DNA from: Phalacrocorax aristotelis
Taxonomy: Eukaryota; Chordata; Aves; Suliformes; Phalacrocoracidae
Direction: 5' to 3'
Assembly: GCF_949628215.1 (NCBI RefSeq)
Contig: NC_134282.1
Span: forward strand, 14,488,723-14,552,722
Length of the DNA: 64,000 bases
A program made the translations under genes and the position numbers. The notes beneath the pieces are model-generated. The model was not told where the DNA came from, did no database searches, and saw only the letters and a program-made list of their open reading frames with translations. Shown here piece after piece: positions 36,001 through 48,305 of the stretch; within the stretch, counting starts at the first letter, position 1; each line of letters begins with the position of its first letter.

Positions 36001-38427
36001 TATTCTCTTTGAGTCATTAAACTGTTATCACTCAAAAAGCCAGTATTTTCTATCCCACAGCAATGCTGGACTGTAGTTATTGCCTGCTTTCTAGCACAAA
36101 CCAGCTTCATTTTCTATGCAGAACACAGATGACATTAAGAAAGCAAACATATAGTTGAAAATGGGGCAGCAATGCAAATAAGGCCACTGCTGGAGTGAGG
36201 AAATGCTTGGGGGAGCAGGTCCCTTGGGGAGACCTGGTACCCAAGCTGGCAGAGCTGTGCAGCTAAACTTTATTTGCAATGAAGGACAAGCACAAAGAAG
36301 TCCACAGGATCAGTTGTTCTTTGTCTCAGTCTTTGTGAATCTTCCCCATGTAAATCATCTCTGCCCTTTTCACAGCGCAAAGAGAAGGTCATTATTCTCA
36401 GCGCACAATCTATTGCTAGTAATGCATACGTTACTGAAAACCGCACCACACAGTGAAAATATCATTCTTTCTATTAGGAAACTTATTGTAAATAATTTTT
36501 TTTGGCTGGCCAGTCTTCTTCTGTCTATAATATGCTTTTTTCCCTACTGTATGAAGACATCTAGTATTTAGAGGTGGTTTACACAAATTGTTTTTGAGAG
36601 GAACACACATTATGAACCACAAGGGTTTTAAACTGCAACTGCATTACCAGACTCATTGAAACTGGCCCAAATTTAGAAAGAAAAGCTTCTTGTACAATTT
36701 TTCCTTTAAATTTTCTCTCTATTATTTTATACACTCAAGTAGTTGGTGGTAAATTGTAAACACAGCTAAAACCTGCAGAGAACCTTTTATAAAGAGTTTA
36801 AAAAGCCATTTAAGATTTAAGCCACTGGAATCTTAATTTACTTCAGCATTTTTGAGCTGTAAAACTGTAGCCATAGCACTTTATTTTCATATGTATCTTG
36901 TCGACTTTACTCATCGTGAAAAGGATTTTTTTTGTTGTTTTCACAATAACTTTTTGCCCACATCTCTTTTAGCTACAGACTAAGAGCATTTTTTTTTTTT
37001 GCCTGAAATGGGCAGCAATTTAATTTTCTTTTTGCATCTTTATCAGCAGAATCAGTTAGATGCTGCAAATGAGTAAGGAATAATAATATCCAGAGAAAAT
37101 TACAGAAATAAAGAGTAAATAACTCACTGTTAAAGAAGAATTAATATAATGGGATCACTCAGAAACTATCAGGATCATTAATGAAATTAAAGCATAACCC
37201 ATACTAATTTAGAAATTCAGTTAAAGGCTACATATAAAATTACTAAATGTCAGGGGAAAATATTTAAATTATGAAAATAATTATTATAAAGCTCTGGCTG
37301 GAAAGTACCCATTTGCACAAGCCTAAAATCACCCATTGAGTTTATATGCATTGATACTCATGTTATATTATTGAGCAGAAAATTATTAAGGGAAACGGCT
37401 TAACTCCATTTACTTTTAAATATAGTTATGGTACAAATAAAGATACAAATAGATTTTTATTGTATTTCTTGTATTAGCTCCATCTGACTTTTATGATAAT
37501 TACTTTTAAATTAATTTTATTTTCTGAAATATATATACTTCTACATGTACCTAAGGGATACATTTACTGACAACATGTAGGGTGGTGAGGGGGTGATAGC
37601 AGCCTATCAGCGATGGGGCTGAATTGCTGCTGGGGTCTCTGGGTTCCTGTCCGTGATACACTTACATATAACACTCCCCCTCCACCCCATATATATACAC
37701 CTACAAAGCATGTGCAAACACAACTCTCTCTGATTCACTGACCAAGTTTTCTGTGCAAATACCAGCAAAATTTTTGAACATAATGTTTAACAACTAACAA
37801 AGATTTTGTGACCATACTCTAAAAGGTTGGCAAATAATTAAACTCTGAGAAGGGGGCCTGGAAAATCTGCTACTGGTGAGAGACTAAAGCAGCTGAAGAG
37901 GTGATTAATATATGTCAGGATCACAAGGTGACATCTCAAACCCATAGAAGCCTTGACTGACCTTCAATGGAGAGGAGACAGGATTTTACCAAGTCTGTGA
38001 GAGTTTAGGAAGAAAAGTTTGTAGATGGACATCGCAGCAGTTATTTGATATGAGTCATTGAATAGCTGAAGCTAAAGAAGCTTTCTTCACCTAATAATTG
38101 GAAGATTTCCTAGCTACTTGAAGTCTATCAATCAAATTTGGGTGTCTTCACTAAGTTCACAGTGTTCAACAAAAACCAGTATATCTAATGAAGAAAGCAG
38201 GCCAAATTCTAGGGCACGGTTTTGCAGAAAGTTTGAGCAAATTTTTCCAATCCTTTCTTTTAGATATAGAGTCCAATTCTGATAATATTGTAAGTATTTA
38301 TTGTGCTTCACCGACACAGCGCTGCCAAATTTTAAATCCTGGAAATGCTACTGATAGGTCTACTTTCTTCCCTACTGCCCCATGTCTTCCCCATTTATGT
38401 TTATGTGTGGCCCCATGTGTTTCCTAT
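33027..38427. other. Non-coding stretch, no gene recognised
   Basis: The part at about 33870-34850 is GC-richer and has several CCTAAA/CCTAGGCAC-type words that may mark an old repeat. The part at 36700-37560 is very AT-rich. The largest frame is 122 codons (36203-36571) with a hydrophobic C-terminus, but no family match and no start context. No gene can be supported. Confidence 0.7.
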
Positions 38428-38458
38428 TTGCCCCTGTTTGTCCTGAGCACAGGGGCAA
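38428..38458. repeat. Short perfect hairpin
   Basis: TTGCCCCTGT (38428-38437) and ACAGGGGCAA (38449-38458) are exact complements around an 11-base loop. There is no T-tract or other context suggesting a terminator, and vertebrate Pol II genes do not use such terminators. It may be chance. Confidence 0.7.
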
Positions 38459-39391
38459 GTGTGGGAGAACTGAAGTTGGCAGAAAAGGAGTTGAAAAGAC
38501 ACCACCTTCAGGGTTTTTTATAAAATCAATCCAATGAGGACAATAAGGCAAATAAGCCCTTTGAGTACTACACAACAATTACAAACAGTATTTGCTGTCA
38601 ACGACAACCTTCTGGCCATCTCCAGAGTCCTTCCACAAGTACAGCAAATTGCTAAGACACCAAAAAACAGATGATACAGTCAGTAAACCTGTAAAATTTG
38701 AAGTAGCTCATTAACCTCAATGTAGTTATTCCAAAGTTAGAACAGCAAAACTACAGCCAGAATTCAGATATAAGTGACAAATTACTGTAAATAATATCTT
38801 TCAGATGTCTGGATAGACTCTTTAAAGCATCTTCAAATATAATCAAATGAACACTCCTGGACAATCACAGCACTATTAAAACATACAATCAGAACAGTCA
38901 TGGTCTCTCAAACATAATTAATTTTGTCCTGTTTGTGAAAAGAAACATTTTCAGGAGAGAAGCAAGACTTGAAAGTGTTTATGTTTGGGGTTTTTTTTGT
39001 TGTTTCAGGTGACCTCATGATTTTTTTCCAAATCTGGAACAGTCTGTTCTTTTCCTTTAAAAACAAACTAGAAAAAGTGTGGCTTTAAAAATAAAAACAA
39101 ATCTGCAGAAAGACTTTGCTGAGTGTATTCCCCCTTCATTCTATTTGAGATGATCAAACAGTAGGTTTTCTTTTAAAGTATTCATTGGCTCTCTTATAGC
39201 CACTGTATTAAATTATATTTAATGTACTTTAAAGCTACACAAAAAATGTGGAACATCAGAAAGAAAGGAAGAGAAAAGGCATTACCGCATTACAGGTCTT
39301 TTTCTGGTCAAAAATATTTTGCTGTCTAGGAAGTTTACGACTTCAATTCTTTGATGGCACTTTAAAGAAAATAAAAATAGTTATTAACACA

Positions 39392-39426
39392 AACATATAT
39401 ACACACACACACACATATATATACAC
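39392..39426 (+). repeat. AT/AC dinucleotide microsatellite
   Basis: An ATATATACACACACACACAC core is flanked by further ATATAT units. It is an ordinary compound microsatellite that is likely length-polymorphic. Confidence 0.9.
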
Positions 39427-39526
39427 CTCCTGAGATGAATCATTAATCTTCCCTAGTAATTTAGTGATAACAATTACTGAGTTGTTTCATCTGCCTTTGT
39501 GTCAGGATGTGACCCTAGCCCAGTTC

Positions 39527-39572
39527 CCTTAAAGTTTTACAGAGGTAAATTCCATTAGAAGCAGTGGAGGCA
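39527..39572. mobile_element. Fragment of the palindromic repeat
   Basis: AGTTTTACAGAGGTAAATTC followed by CATTAGAAGCAGTGGAGG parallels the arm and core order (GTTACACNGGTGTAAATCCCATTGAAGTCAATGGAG) of the old palindromic repeat. Only one arm plus the core remains. Confidence 0.45.
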
Positions 39573-40539
39573 AAAAGAGAGAGAAGGAAGGGGAAAAAAA
39601 AGCATGTATCTTCTGTGCAATATGCAAAGTTAGCTAGAAAAAACCCCAGCAGAACACCTCACTTGAAGCCAATTTTTTGAAATGTAGCTGTGCAAAACAC
39701 CAAATGCAAACCCAAGACTGTTAGGTAAATCGCATCAGCTCCAGTCCCTGACACAATCAGAGAGCAAGCAGAGCAGGAATCAAACAGCAAGTGGTTTCTT
39801 TGTTCACAGATCCAAGCCCTTCCTCGCCAGTGCTCAGCTCAAATCACTCTCGCTTTCTCCCTCACTCTCTTTGCTCTTTCCCACAGCAACATTAGCAGTG
39901 ATTCTGCAGGTAACACTTTGGCTTTTCATCCTGATCTCTGAATGCCCATGGCCCAGCTACTCACAGGCATCCTCCTGTCAAACCGCCCAGCAAAATCCTT
40001 CCATACATATAACTAAAGCTTCTCTCTGACCCGCCATATGGCTTGTCTTTCACATTGTCAATTCCCAAACAATTCAGTTTTTTATTCTAAATATGAGTTT
40101 TTCTACATCTTCTATTCACCCTGCATTGTCAGGTAGTTGTCAGAGGCTGCTTGCTTTGAAACCTCTGTTCTAATGGTGATGCAAGAGAAGATTATAACCC
40201 CTGACAGGTGTGCTTAGTAACCGACTGAAAGCAGACCTTAAAACAGAAAAACATGTAAAGGAACAGAGTTTACAAAAAATAATAACAGAATAGATATTGC
40301 ATTTTTAAATATTTTAAGTCATATGGGCCTCAGAAAGAATCAAGAGATAACATATTCAAGAGCTCCGGGTTGATTTTTAAAATACTATTGGAAGTGTATA
40401 TGATTTTGGCCTCATTAACTGGAAAGGTATGAAGCATGGTTTAACTTGTTTAAAAGGCAACAGTGGCAGCATTGCACTGAACTGCTCTTTTAACCGAGAT
40501 CCAGGAAGGACTGTGCCTTAGTTCCTGAAATTCTCCTGA
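39573..40539. other. Non-coding stretch with a strong polypyrimidine tract
   Basis: A pyrimidine-rich run at about 39844-39884 ends in CCCACAG at 39886, a near-ideal splice acceptor. It is followed after 23 bases by CTGCAG/GTAACA. No coding frame is associated with it. The rest is plain sequence. Confidence 0.6.
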
Positions 40540-40597
40540 GCTCTCTGGTTACTTCATTAATTCCTACCTCAGTTTACTGTTGGACAAAAGGAGGGAA
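40540..40597 (-). mobile_element. Weak MIR-like fragment, minus strand
   Basis: CCTACCTCAGTTTACTGTTG followed by GACAAAAGGAGGGA resembles the reverse complement of the MIR block (GCCTCAGTTTCCTCATCTGTAAAATGGGG). CTCTCTGGTTACTTCATTAA upstream is loosely in register. The match is short. Confidence 0.35.
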
Positions 40598-43500
40598 CCG
40601 TGCAGCTTTGCATTGGACCTCACATAATTCCTTGACTTCACAAAGCTTCCAGTGGATCCGAGTTCAGGGCTGGCAAAGGTCAAGGCAGCATTTTATCCAA
40701 AAGAGTTGGCCTATAAGTAGTTGACCTGGTAGGAAGTTGTATAATTTCAGAATAGGTAGGGGATAAAATAAATCAGAATAACAGGACTAAATGAAGAGAA
40801 ACAAAATTCAGTCAAAAGATCACGGGAGAACAAGTGTGGCTGTTTAGTGCGGGTTCAATTCAAACCAAAATCAAATGAACTGGCATGTAAGTCATCTGAA
40901 GTAAGAAGTGACTAAATAGAAAGCAAAGAAGCAAAGTATGAAACAGCAGCTGCAAAAATTACTAAAATGTGGGCCCCTTCATGAAAATTAACACTACCAT
41001 AATGCTAATAGATATATAATACACTGTGCAATTTCAGTAGAGCAACACAGACAAGAAGTCTCATCTCCCCGCTTTAGCAACATCAAAATAATGACTTATA
41101 ATAATCCTGTTTACCAAACAACGCATGCACAGTATACCAAGTATTGCACTGCCTCATTGTGAAACTGCCTACCTTCTTCCTTGCCTGCGTCTCATCCAGC
41201 CCAGACTTTCTTCTTTGCCCCAGCCCACAACTACTGCTGCTTTACTACCAGCAAGACTCCAGCACATCCTGACCCCAGGATTTTACTATGGAAATTTTTC
41301 TCATTCCTGTATGTCTGGCCTTTTCTTGTCTCTTTGAGCTCATCTTTATCATAGTCCCACTGTGACAGTCCCCTATCTACAGGAAGTCCTATTTCTACAA
41401 CTACACCAACTTGTTAGTGATTACTGCCCACACTAGATCTGCCATTTGTGAAGTTTCCCTCCATGTTTCTGTTCTGTCAGCAGCCGTTTCCTCCACCGAT
41501 TTCACTGTTCATTTGGCTTTCTGTGCCAATGCCCTCGTGCAAGGAACTTCTTGGCAGCTTACAAAAAAAGGCCTTTTTTCCACACCACTGTAACTTGCAG
41601 ACTCTCCTACTGCCTCATTCCTCTAGGGACTTCCAAACATAGCAGGCATCTGACTTCCCTTAATTGCCCTGTCATAGAAAAATAAAAAGTAAGCACCTTT
41701 CAAACTGCTTGTAACATTACTATCCAAGGGAAGTAGCCAAGTTCCTATTGTCTGAATTGTTTATAACCAGACAGTACAAAGCATCGCACAGTACACACGG
41801 GGAAAACCCAATATTGGCAAGGGTCTAAGCTTGGCAACTTAAAAGGCATTTTCTGTCTCCACTTTTTGTGATATCCTGCTTTCCTGCACTAAGGTAGAAA
41901 TTGGCACTTGGAGCCGAACCTTTCTTCCAATGTAAATACTGGCTCTAGGTTAGATCATGTGACTTGACTTCCTCACCTTAGGTATCCATCTGCAAGTGTC
42001 AGTTCAATTATCCTTAGTGTTTTTATTTGTTATTCCTCTAGTACCTGGGGAGGATCTGCTTTTTTCTCCTGCTCAGTGGACTGGAGTGATTCAACAGGGG
42101 TCATGGGAGCAAAAACATAGCTCTGCGCCACCTCAAGTCTTAATTCCTTTAAGAATAAGGTCTCTCCAAACTATATGCTAACTGCCACGGTGCTGGTCAC
42201 CTCTCAAATTGTGCTCTGTTTTCTTTGCCAAATACAGATGAATTGGCATGCTTCCATGAGACGAGACAGGAGAGCATTGCTGGGGAAGGTGTGGGGAGCA
42301 CGCACATTTGTGTACCACATGGGAATGCAGATGCCTAGCAAAGCACGGAGGAGCAGAATGAGTGGAGAAGTCAGGATCCATAACCAAGAAGTACCTTTTT
42401 CCCCATGGAGAAGGAGTGCAAGAAGAATGCCTCCAGGGTCTCTTGGCTCCACAGTCCCTCCATGACCAGAAGGGTGCTTTCTTCACACATGTAGACCTTC
42501 AGGGTTAAGCCAAAGTACTCACCCTGTGACCGGAGACAGGATAGACTTGAACCATAGCACCTATGATAATCCTCACAGCCTTCATTTTATTGTTTTAAAC
42601 CCTAATATTTACATTAATAAATATCTGACTCAACCACTTTCCAGGCTCCTCTGTTCATTTATGTACCAGCTTTAATTTTTTCTTTTAGGTATTTGAAGAG
42701 TTTGAGCTGCTGAAATAAAACAAACCAACCAAAAAGCCAGTGAATATGCCAAGGGGAGAGCAGGGCTAATACCTTGTAGCCTTTATACATCTTCTGAGGC
42801 TCTGTGTAAATTTTAAGGTCTCTTTCTTGTTTTACTGCACACTGTTGGCATAGCTGGAGCAAGAATCTTGTAATGTCAGCCGAGAGGACCCATGCACAGT
42901 CACTGGAGCCCCAGGAAGAAAGGAATTAACAGCCTTCAAAAATGGAAAAGTTTTAAAAAGAGATATTTAAAAGGTTTGACTTGCAGCCAAGTGTTAAACA
43001 GTAAATACAAGTTTTAAGTGTCTTAACGATTGAGACGAAGTATCATAATTCAGCAGCATGGAATGGGACCTCTTACTGGGAGAGGCTAAAGAAGAAAACT
43101 GAACCAGTACAAAAGGAACCCCCTCTAGGGAAGATCTCACACATTTGGGCCTGGAGTCTAGTTAGAGTAGGCCAAAACCTGATACTTTTATCTCCAACCT
43201 TTGACCCTGACATCTGGAAACTTAGTTTGAGTCAAACAGAAGGAAGTTTTCTTTTCTATTTCAAATACTTTATAGAAGAAAAACTTCAAGTATCTACAGT
43301 CAAGTCTGTTAGTACAAACTACTTTTATTTGTGCACTTGTAGTGAACTCTAAAATATGGAACATTTGTGCAGGAAATGCATGCGTCAGAACTTTTGGGAA
43401 AAGAGAGTAACTTGGTGAGACTGGCACATTGTTCGATGCTTGTATGGGATCCAGATAACAGCCCAGATAAACATCTCCAAGGGGGTGCTGAAGAGTATAA

Positions 43501-43735
43501 AAGGTCCAGTTCCTTTGATGTTCTTAGATGTTCTCATTTAATAGCTATCAGCCGTGGTGCCAGAAATAACAACATGTTTAAACATTCTGTATCAAAACAC
43601 AAATTAAATTCATTTAGCGTAACCTGTGTTTCCAAAGTTCATTTTCATCTTTAGCTGGAACGCTAAGTGTGATGTAACTCATGCTCTTCCTGGCAGTTAT
43701 TTTCATTATTATGTTTATTACTCATTTAAGAGACA
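40598..43735. other. Non-coding stretch, no gene recognised
   Basis: A pyrimidine-rich part at 41130-41640 and a GC-richer part at 42040-42560 give overlapping frames of 96 (plus) and 102 (minus) codons, which is typical of chance in stop-poor DNA. A TATAAAAGG word lies at 43496-43504 with no gene downstream. No repeat family was recognised. Confidence 0.65.
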
Positions 43736-43753
43736 TTTTTTTTCTCTCTCTCT

Positions 43754-43792
<39 letters not shown>
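43736..43792 (+). repeat. (CT)n followed by 36-T tract
   Basis: T8 is followed by about seven CT units (43743-43756) and then 36 uninterrupted T (43757-43792). On the minus strand this is a long A tract ending in GA repeats. A decayed or young poly(A) tail of a minus-strand retroposon is one possibility, but the sequence to the right (43793 on) is not a recognised element. Its exact length may be a sequencing or assembly estimate. Confidence 0.9.
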
Positions 43793-43793
<1 letters not shown>

Positions 43794-46384
43794 TAACAGA
43801 GGGATTAATGAATTTAGACTGCACATTATAACATCAAAAGCTTTGGTTTCAAATAAGCCCATCTGAGCTACAGGAGATTTTCTCCCCTTATATGAAGCTA
43901 AACAGCAACTTCAAAAACATATCTCAGTTACAGTATTATTTTCTAGTTGACTGAAGTCATGGGTTTTATGTCAACCTGTTATATTTGCATATAATAAATC
44001 ACTACTTATTTGTATTGTCTGAGCATCTCCTTTAACCCGCAATCTGTTTAGAAGTCAGATGCTTTCCACAGATACCAGCTCTCCCCTCAGAAGGATTTCT
44101 GATCATGTGAAAGAACAAAAATTATAATAAAGGGACCTCTTGTTCAGGATTCAAATGATTGTTTGAGATCAGTTCATCAGTAGCGGGGAAGACACATGCA
44201 AGCATTTTAACATCATGTTGCTCAGGCCATTAGTAAAGTATTATAGCAAACAACAAAATAGTAAACAAAGAGTGCAGTAGATAACATTTAGCAAAAATAT
44301 TTCTAACCTGATATGTTCCTTTTGCTCACTAAGCCTTCTGTTTGCAAGTGAGGGTTTTTTTTTAACGCACTATTGATTTATGGTAAACATGCAAATTCTC
44401 ATTGGAGGTGCTTACGGAGGTCTCTGAAATCAGACTGACTTTATAACAGAAGGCAAAAATCTTCAGAATGTTCTGTTTAATAGAGCTCTTTAGGATATGT
44501 GAAGTCCCTCATCAGTTATTTTACTAGAAATATTAGAATATTGCTTAGCATGTTGGCCAAAATGCCAAATTGCTCCAGGTAAAATATTTTACTGGTTATT
44601 TTCAGGGAGTCTAGACAGCTTTACAGCCCTGCTTTTAGAAGAGTATAATGTCCAAGTTAAAGGTCCTGTCTCTGCATTGCCCCATGCAGACAGAACACCT
44701 CTTATGTCAGTGGAAGATGCAGGCCTCAGCTACGGAAATTATTTCAAAAGCTTCACCTTTTATTGTCCTGAGAATTTTATTGTGTTTGAAGGAATTCAGT
44801 CAGTAGGAAGCATCAGCAGTCAAAACTGAAGTACCATCTCTGACACTGCTAAAAATTCACATACAGAGCTTGAGGTTACACTTGAAGATAAACACTACGA
44901 AAACCCAAATTTTTTTAAGAAAAGATCAGCGAATTCCTCTTTGGAAGGAGGTACCTGCTAAATTGTCTCTGGTCTAGGAAACAGGCACCCTTGCAGGAGA
45001 CGTAAATGGAAAATCAGTTTTGTCATTCTGAACTATGAGAACAGAGGAGTTCTGCTCCATACTGTTTTACACAAGACTGCATAAACCACTTTTGCTGAGA
45101 TTTTCATCCTGCCTCTCAAAATCAGTTCATCAATTCCTATCTCACCTCCCATACTAGAACAACTTATAGCACTGTATGAAACACCCCTCATGCCTGCCTT
45201 CCTGGTCTCAAACCCTCCTGTGATTAGCTCGAATCATGTGCTGTTTGCAATTGTCTACTAGCCTCTTACAGCTCTATTTTTCATAAAGGTGGCCTAACAG
45301 AAGAAAGCACACAGCCACTAAAAGTGTTATCCCCTGCACTTTGGAAACACAACCAGACCATCCCAGTTAATACTTATATTACTGTAGAGTAAAATGAAAA
45401 AGTCCTTCCACAGTCTTGGCTTTGGGCCATATCACCTCAGGTAACAGGCTGCTTCTCCCCTTACCTTATCTTCTGGTCCTCATGAAAGGCCATCCTGTTG
45501 AGACTATCATCTATGAGAGTGCAGTTGACTCCTCTACAGCTGGCAAGCCTGTTTCCATTGCTCTGGCTGACATGGCATTTGGCTTCTCATTCTTAGGCGA
45601 CTCAGGCTCTAAGAGGAAGGACACGCTATTCAGCTTAAAGGTTTTGCTTTAATGAGACAGCATTCATATTTGCTTTCTTGAAACCCAGAGCTGTGGCATA
45701 TGATCATTTCCAGGTTTACAGCTATGCTGTAGTTACTGATAAACATACTCACAGTGCCTAGACCTACTACCAAACTTTACAATTATTTCTTTTTAAGTTT
45801 TACATTAGCATGTTCCACGCACGCAGTGCACTAGAAGATAAAAGGTCAGGTGACCTTTTGCTCAGTGATCCATCTCTCAGCTCTGTTACATGAGCAATGT
45901 AAACAGCTCATTTGGAGAAGTATTGACCTTTTTTATTTTACACGTAAGTGTTGGGAGGAGAAGGAAAAGCTGATACACAAATTAAGGCAACCAAGGGAAA
46001 AACCCCACAGAAATAGTTTGATGTACTTGTACGTATTTTAGTATGCAGGAAAACTAGGTAAAATTATAAAGATGGGAGAGATCTAATTCTCTCTTTTCTT
46101 CACAGCTCCAAAACCAAATAAATAGCAGGAGTGCTGAGCCAGATGGATTTTTCCATTTCCTAAGTTTTCTTATGTCTTAACTCTACAGTACAGCAAGGGG
46201 CATATTATCCTTTTGAAGCCCAGACCCAGCATTAACATTTATGGTAGTTACACACACATCAAAAGAAAAACCTACTTTACGCAATTTATAAATCTCAATA
46301 TTTTTTCTCTGACCAGTGCAATTGCAGGATTACCTTTAGGAAAGTGTCAAAATTTCTCATGTTATTTCTGCTGCTGAATAACTA
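43793..46384. other. Non-coding stretch, no gene recognised
   Basis: AT-rich, with frames under 80 codons. The 78-codon frame at 45416-45652 has a protein-like composition but no recognisable family. No repeats were identified. Confidence 0.7.
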
Positions 46385-46490
46385 TATGGGGCGGGGGGAG
46401 AGGGGGGAAGAGAGACAAAAAGAGAGACATGTAGTGGAGAGATGGAGGTAGAAGGGGGGTGGGAAGGGGGAGAGCGGGAGAGAGAGAGAA
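46385..46490 (+). repeat. G-rich purine block with quadruplex motif
   Basis: About 100 bases are almost pure A/G apart from isolated C and T. G runs of 4, 6 and 6 lie at 46388-46407. The runs 6, 3, 5 and 3 at 46454-46478 satisfy the quadruplex rule with loops T, AA and AGAGC. The block ends in GA repeats. The minus-strand frame over it (46382-46666) is Pro/Leu/Ser low complexity from the CT-rich strand. Confidence 0.85.
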
Positions 46491-48167
46491 ACACCCCACC
46501 AGATGTGAAAACTCTTTAAAACTGTTTCTATTCTTCTTGCTATGTTTTCCTTAGCATTTTGGGGACTGAAAGCATATTTGTTTATATTTAGAGCTGTTTG
46601 TAGAAGCATTTCCCTTCCTGACAAGACCTTTTCATTGCTTTTTGTCCACTTAAGGAATGTGTACATGGCACAAGTTCAAGATGTTTAAACCCTCTGTACC
46701 TAATGCCATGCAGTACTTGTACTCCCATTTTTTCAGTGCCTTCTGATCCTACAAATTAATGTATGTCCCCATCATTATTTTGTGATTAAAACCCCTTGAT
46801 CTTTCATACATGCAAAAAAGGATTCCTTGGTCATACATTCCCATTAGAGAGCAAGCTGATTAAGAGAGTCCCTTATTCAGTTCCATTCCATTCCTTTCCA
46901 GTTTAATCTCTTGGAGAAATAACTCAATTTCCTTTTCCTTGCTTCTTCCCTTGACTATTTTAATAGATTTTGCCCATACATATTCTCTTTCATCTGATGT
47001 GTAAATTTGAATTCAGCAAAAAGAGTAGACTTAAGTTCTTCCTTTAGAGAAGTAAGGTGGTTTTGTGACCATTTAACAACTTTCACTATAAAGTCATAGT
47101 AAATTTGCTCATGGCCATAGGGCCAAAAATCCCTGCTGAGAATCTCTTGGATCCCAGCCTTGGATTCAGTGGAGAGTCAGTGAACCAGAGATACTTTTTT
47201 AAAAAATAATATTCTAGACTCTACAAATACACAGTTTCCAATGATACCCATGTTTCTTTGGCAAATGCACTGTCCTTGCTGCTATTCAAGACAAATCTGA
47301 CACCATGATTATATGGGAGTTGTCAGCTTATACTGCAAAGGACCTTGGTCATCTTCTCTGTCTGTAAACTGCAATCTCAACAGCCCACACTCATGAGAGA
47401 TGCTACCACCAGCTGGTATTAGATCTTTATATATTTGCAGTACTAAACCCCACAATTCCCCACTCCTTTTCTCATTATATTGTTTAGTCCCCGTAGAGGG
47501 CTTTATTTCATGAGTTGTAGAGTAAATTAACCGCAGAAAAGCATTGGGCTTGCTGTGGCTGGATTGATTTGGTCCCTTATTTACAGCTGCTTAGGGTACC
47601 TCTACATTCTCCAGTTATCTACAGTTTGGACCCTAATTTAGCCCACTGACTCAGGCAAGAGATCTTTCCTACAACACAGCTTATCTGCCACCACCTGTTT
47701 TTAGAGAAAGAAGACCTGATATATGGTCATTTGAACAGTTTGGTACTGGACATGCTTCCTATACCTGTTTCTGGTCACGAAATATTATTCTTCCACCAAG
47801 CAGAAACTTAAGCCTGGCCAAGTAAACTTCATCCAAATACAGCAAATGGGGTGTTTCCTCAAAATATGACTGATGTTCATATGAGTTTTGCTGCTCTTTT
47901 AAGAAATAGTGACAAAATATTAATCAGGCTGTCAGAGAGCAAGAGCAGTGAGATATACAGGGATATATTCACATTACAAAATCACCATGCAAAAATGTGA
48001 AGATTTCCTTGTCAAAACTTTGCTGAGCCAAGATAAGAAGTTAGTATATACAAGGCAATTAATAAAACAAAATTACAAAAGTAGTGGTTGGTATATTAGT
48101 TCCTATTTGGGTGCTAGTGATCAGATCCTATGAAATAAAAAAGAATTTTAGATGTAAGCTAAAACAT
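46491..48167. other. Non-coding stretch, nothing recognised
   Basis: Plain AT-rich sequence with no frame of interest and no repeat, RNA or splice-like structure that I could support. Confidence 0.7.
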
Positions 48168-48305
48168 TTATTACAGGTGCTTAATCATGAAATCCGTTTA
48201 ATCGGGACATTTCCCAGGGAACCAAATTAAGCCTAATGATACTTAATGGCAAGGACTGCTGCTTAATTGGGGTGGTAATTCCAGTTAATTGGGATTCCTG
48301 CAGGT
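48168..48305. mobile_element. TTAAT-motif cluster, possible old DNA transposon end
   Basis: Six related words occur in about 120 bases: GCTTAATCATG (48180), GTTTAATCGGGAC (48196), AATTAAGCC on the opposite strand (48225-48233), ACTTAATGGC (48241), GCTTAATTGGGG (48261) and GTTAATTGGGA (48284). GCTTAAT at 48180-48186 and ATTAAGC at 48226-48232 are inverted. Repeated (C/T)TTAAT(T/C)GGGA words are, from memory, typical of ends of some old Tc1/mariner or pogo-like elements. A clustered binding-site array is an alternative. Confidence 0.4.

Noticed and set aside
38428-38458. Hairpin as a transcription terminator
   Set aside because: Lacks a T tract, and intrinsic terminators are not used by vertebrate nuclear genes.
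40853-40866. GGTTCAATTCA as a tRNA/SINE B box
   Set aside because: No A box at the right distance upstream and no cloverleaf could be drawn.
42175-42486. Overlapping 96- and 102-codon frames on opposite strands as an exon
   Set aside because: Two-strand openness reflects composition. An acceptor-like CAAATACAG sits near 42236, but no convincing donor or homology was found.
43496-43504. TATAAAAGG as a promoter TATA box
   Set aside because: No initiator, CpG enrichment or gene follows; such a word is expected by chance in AT-rich DNA.
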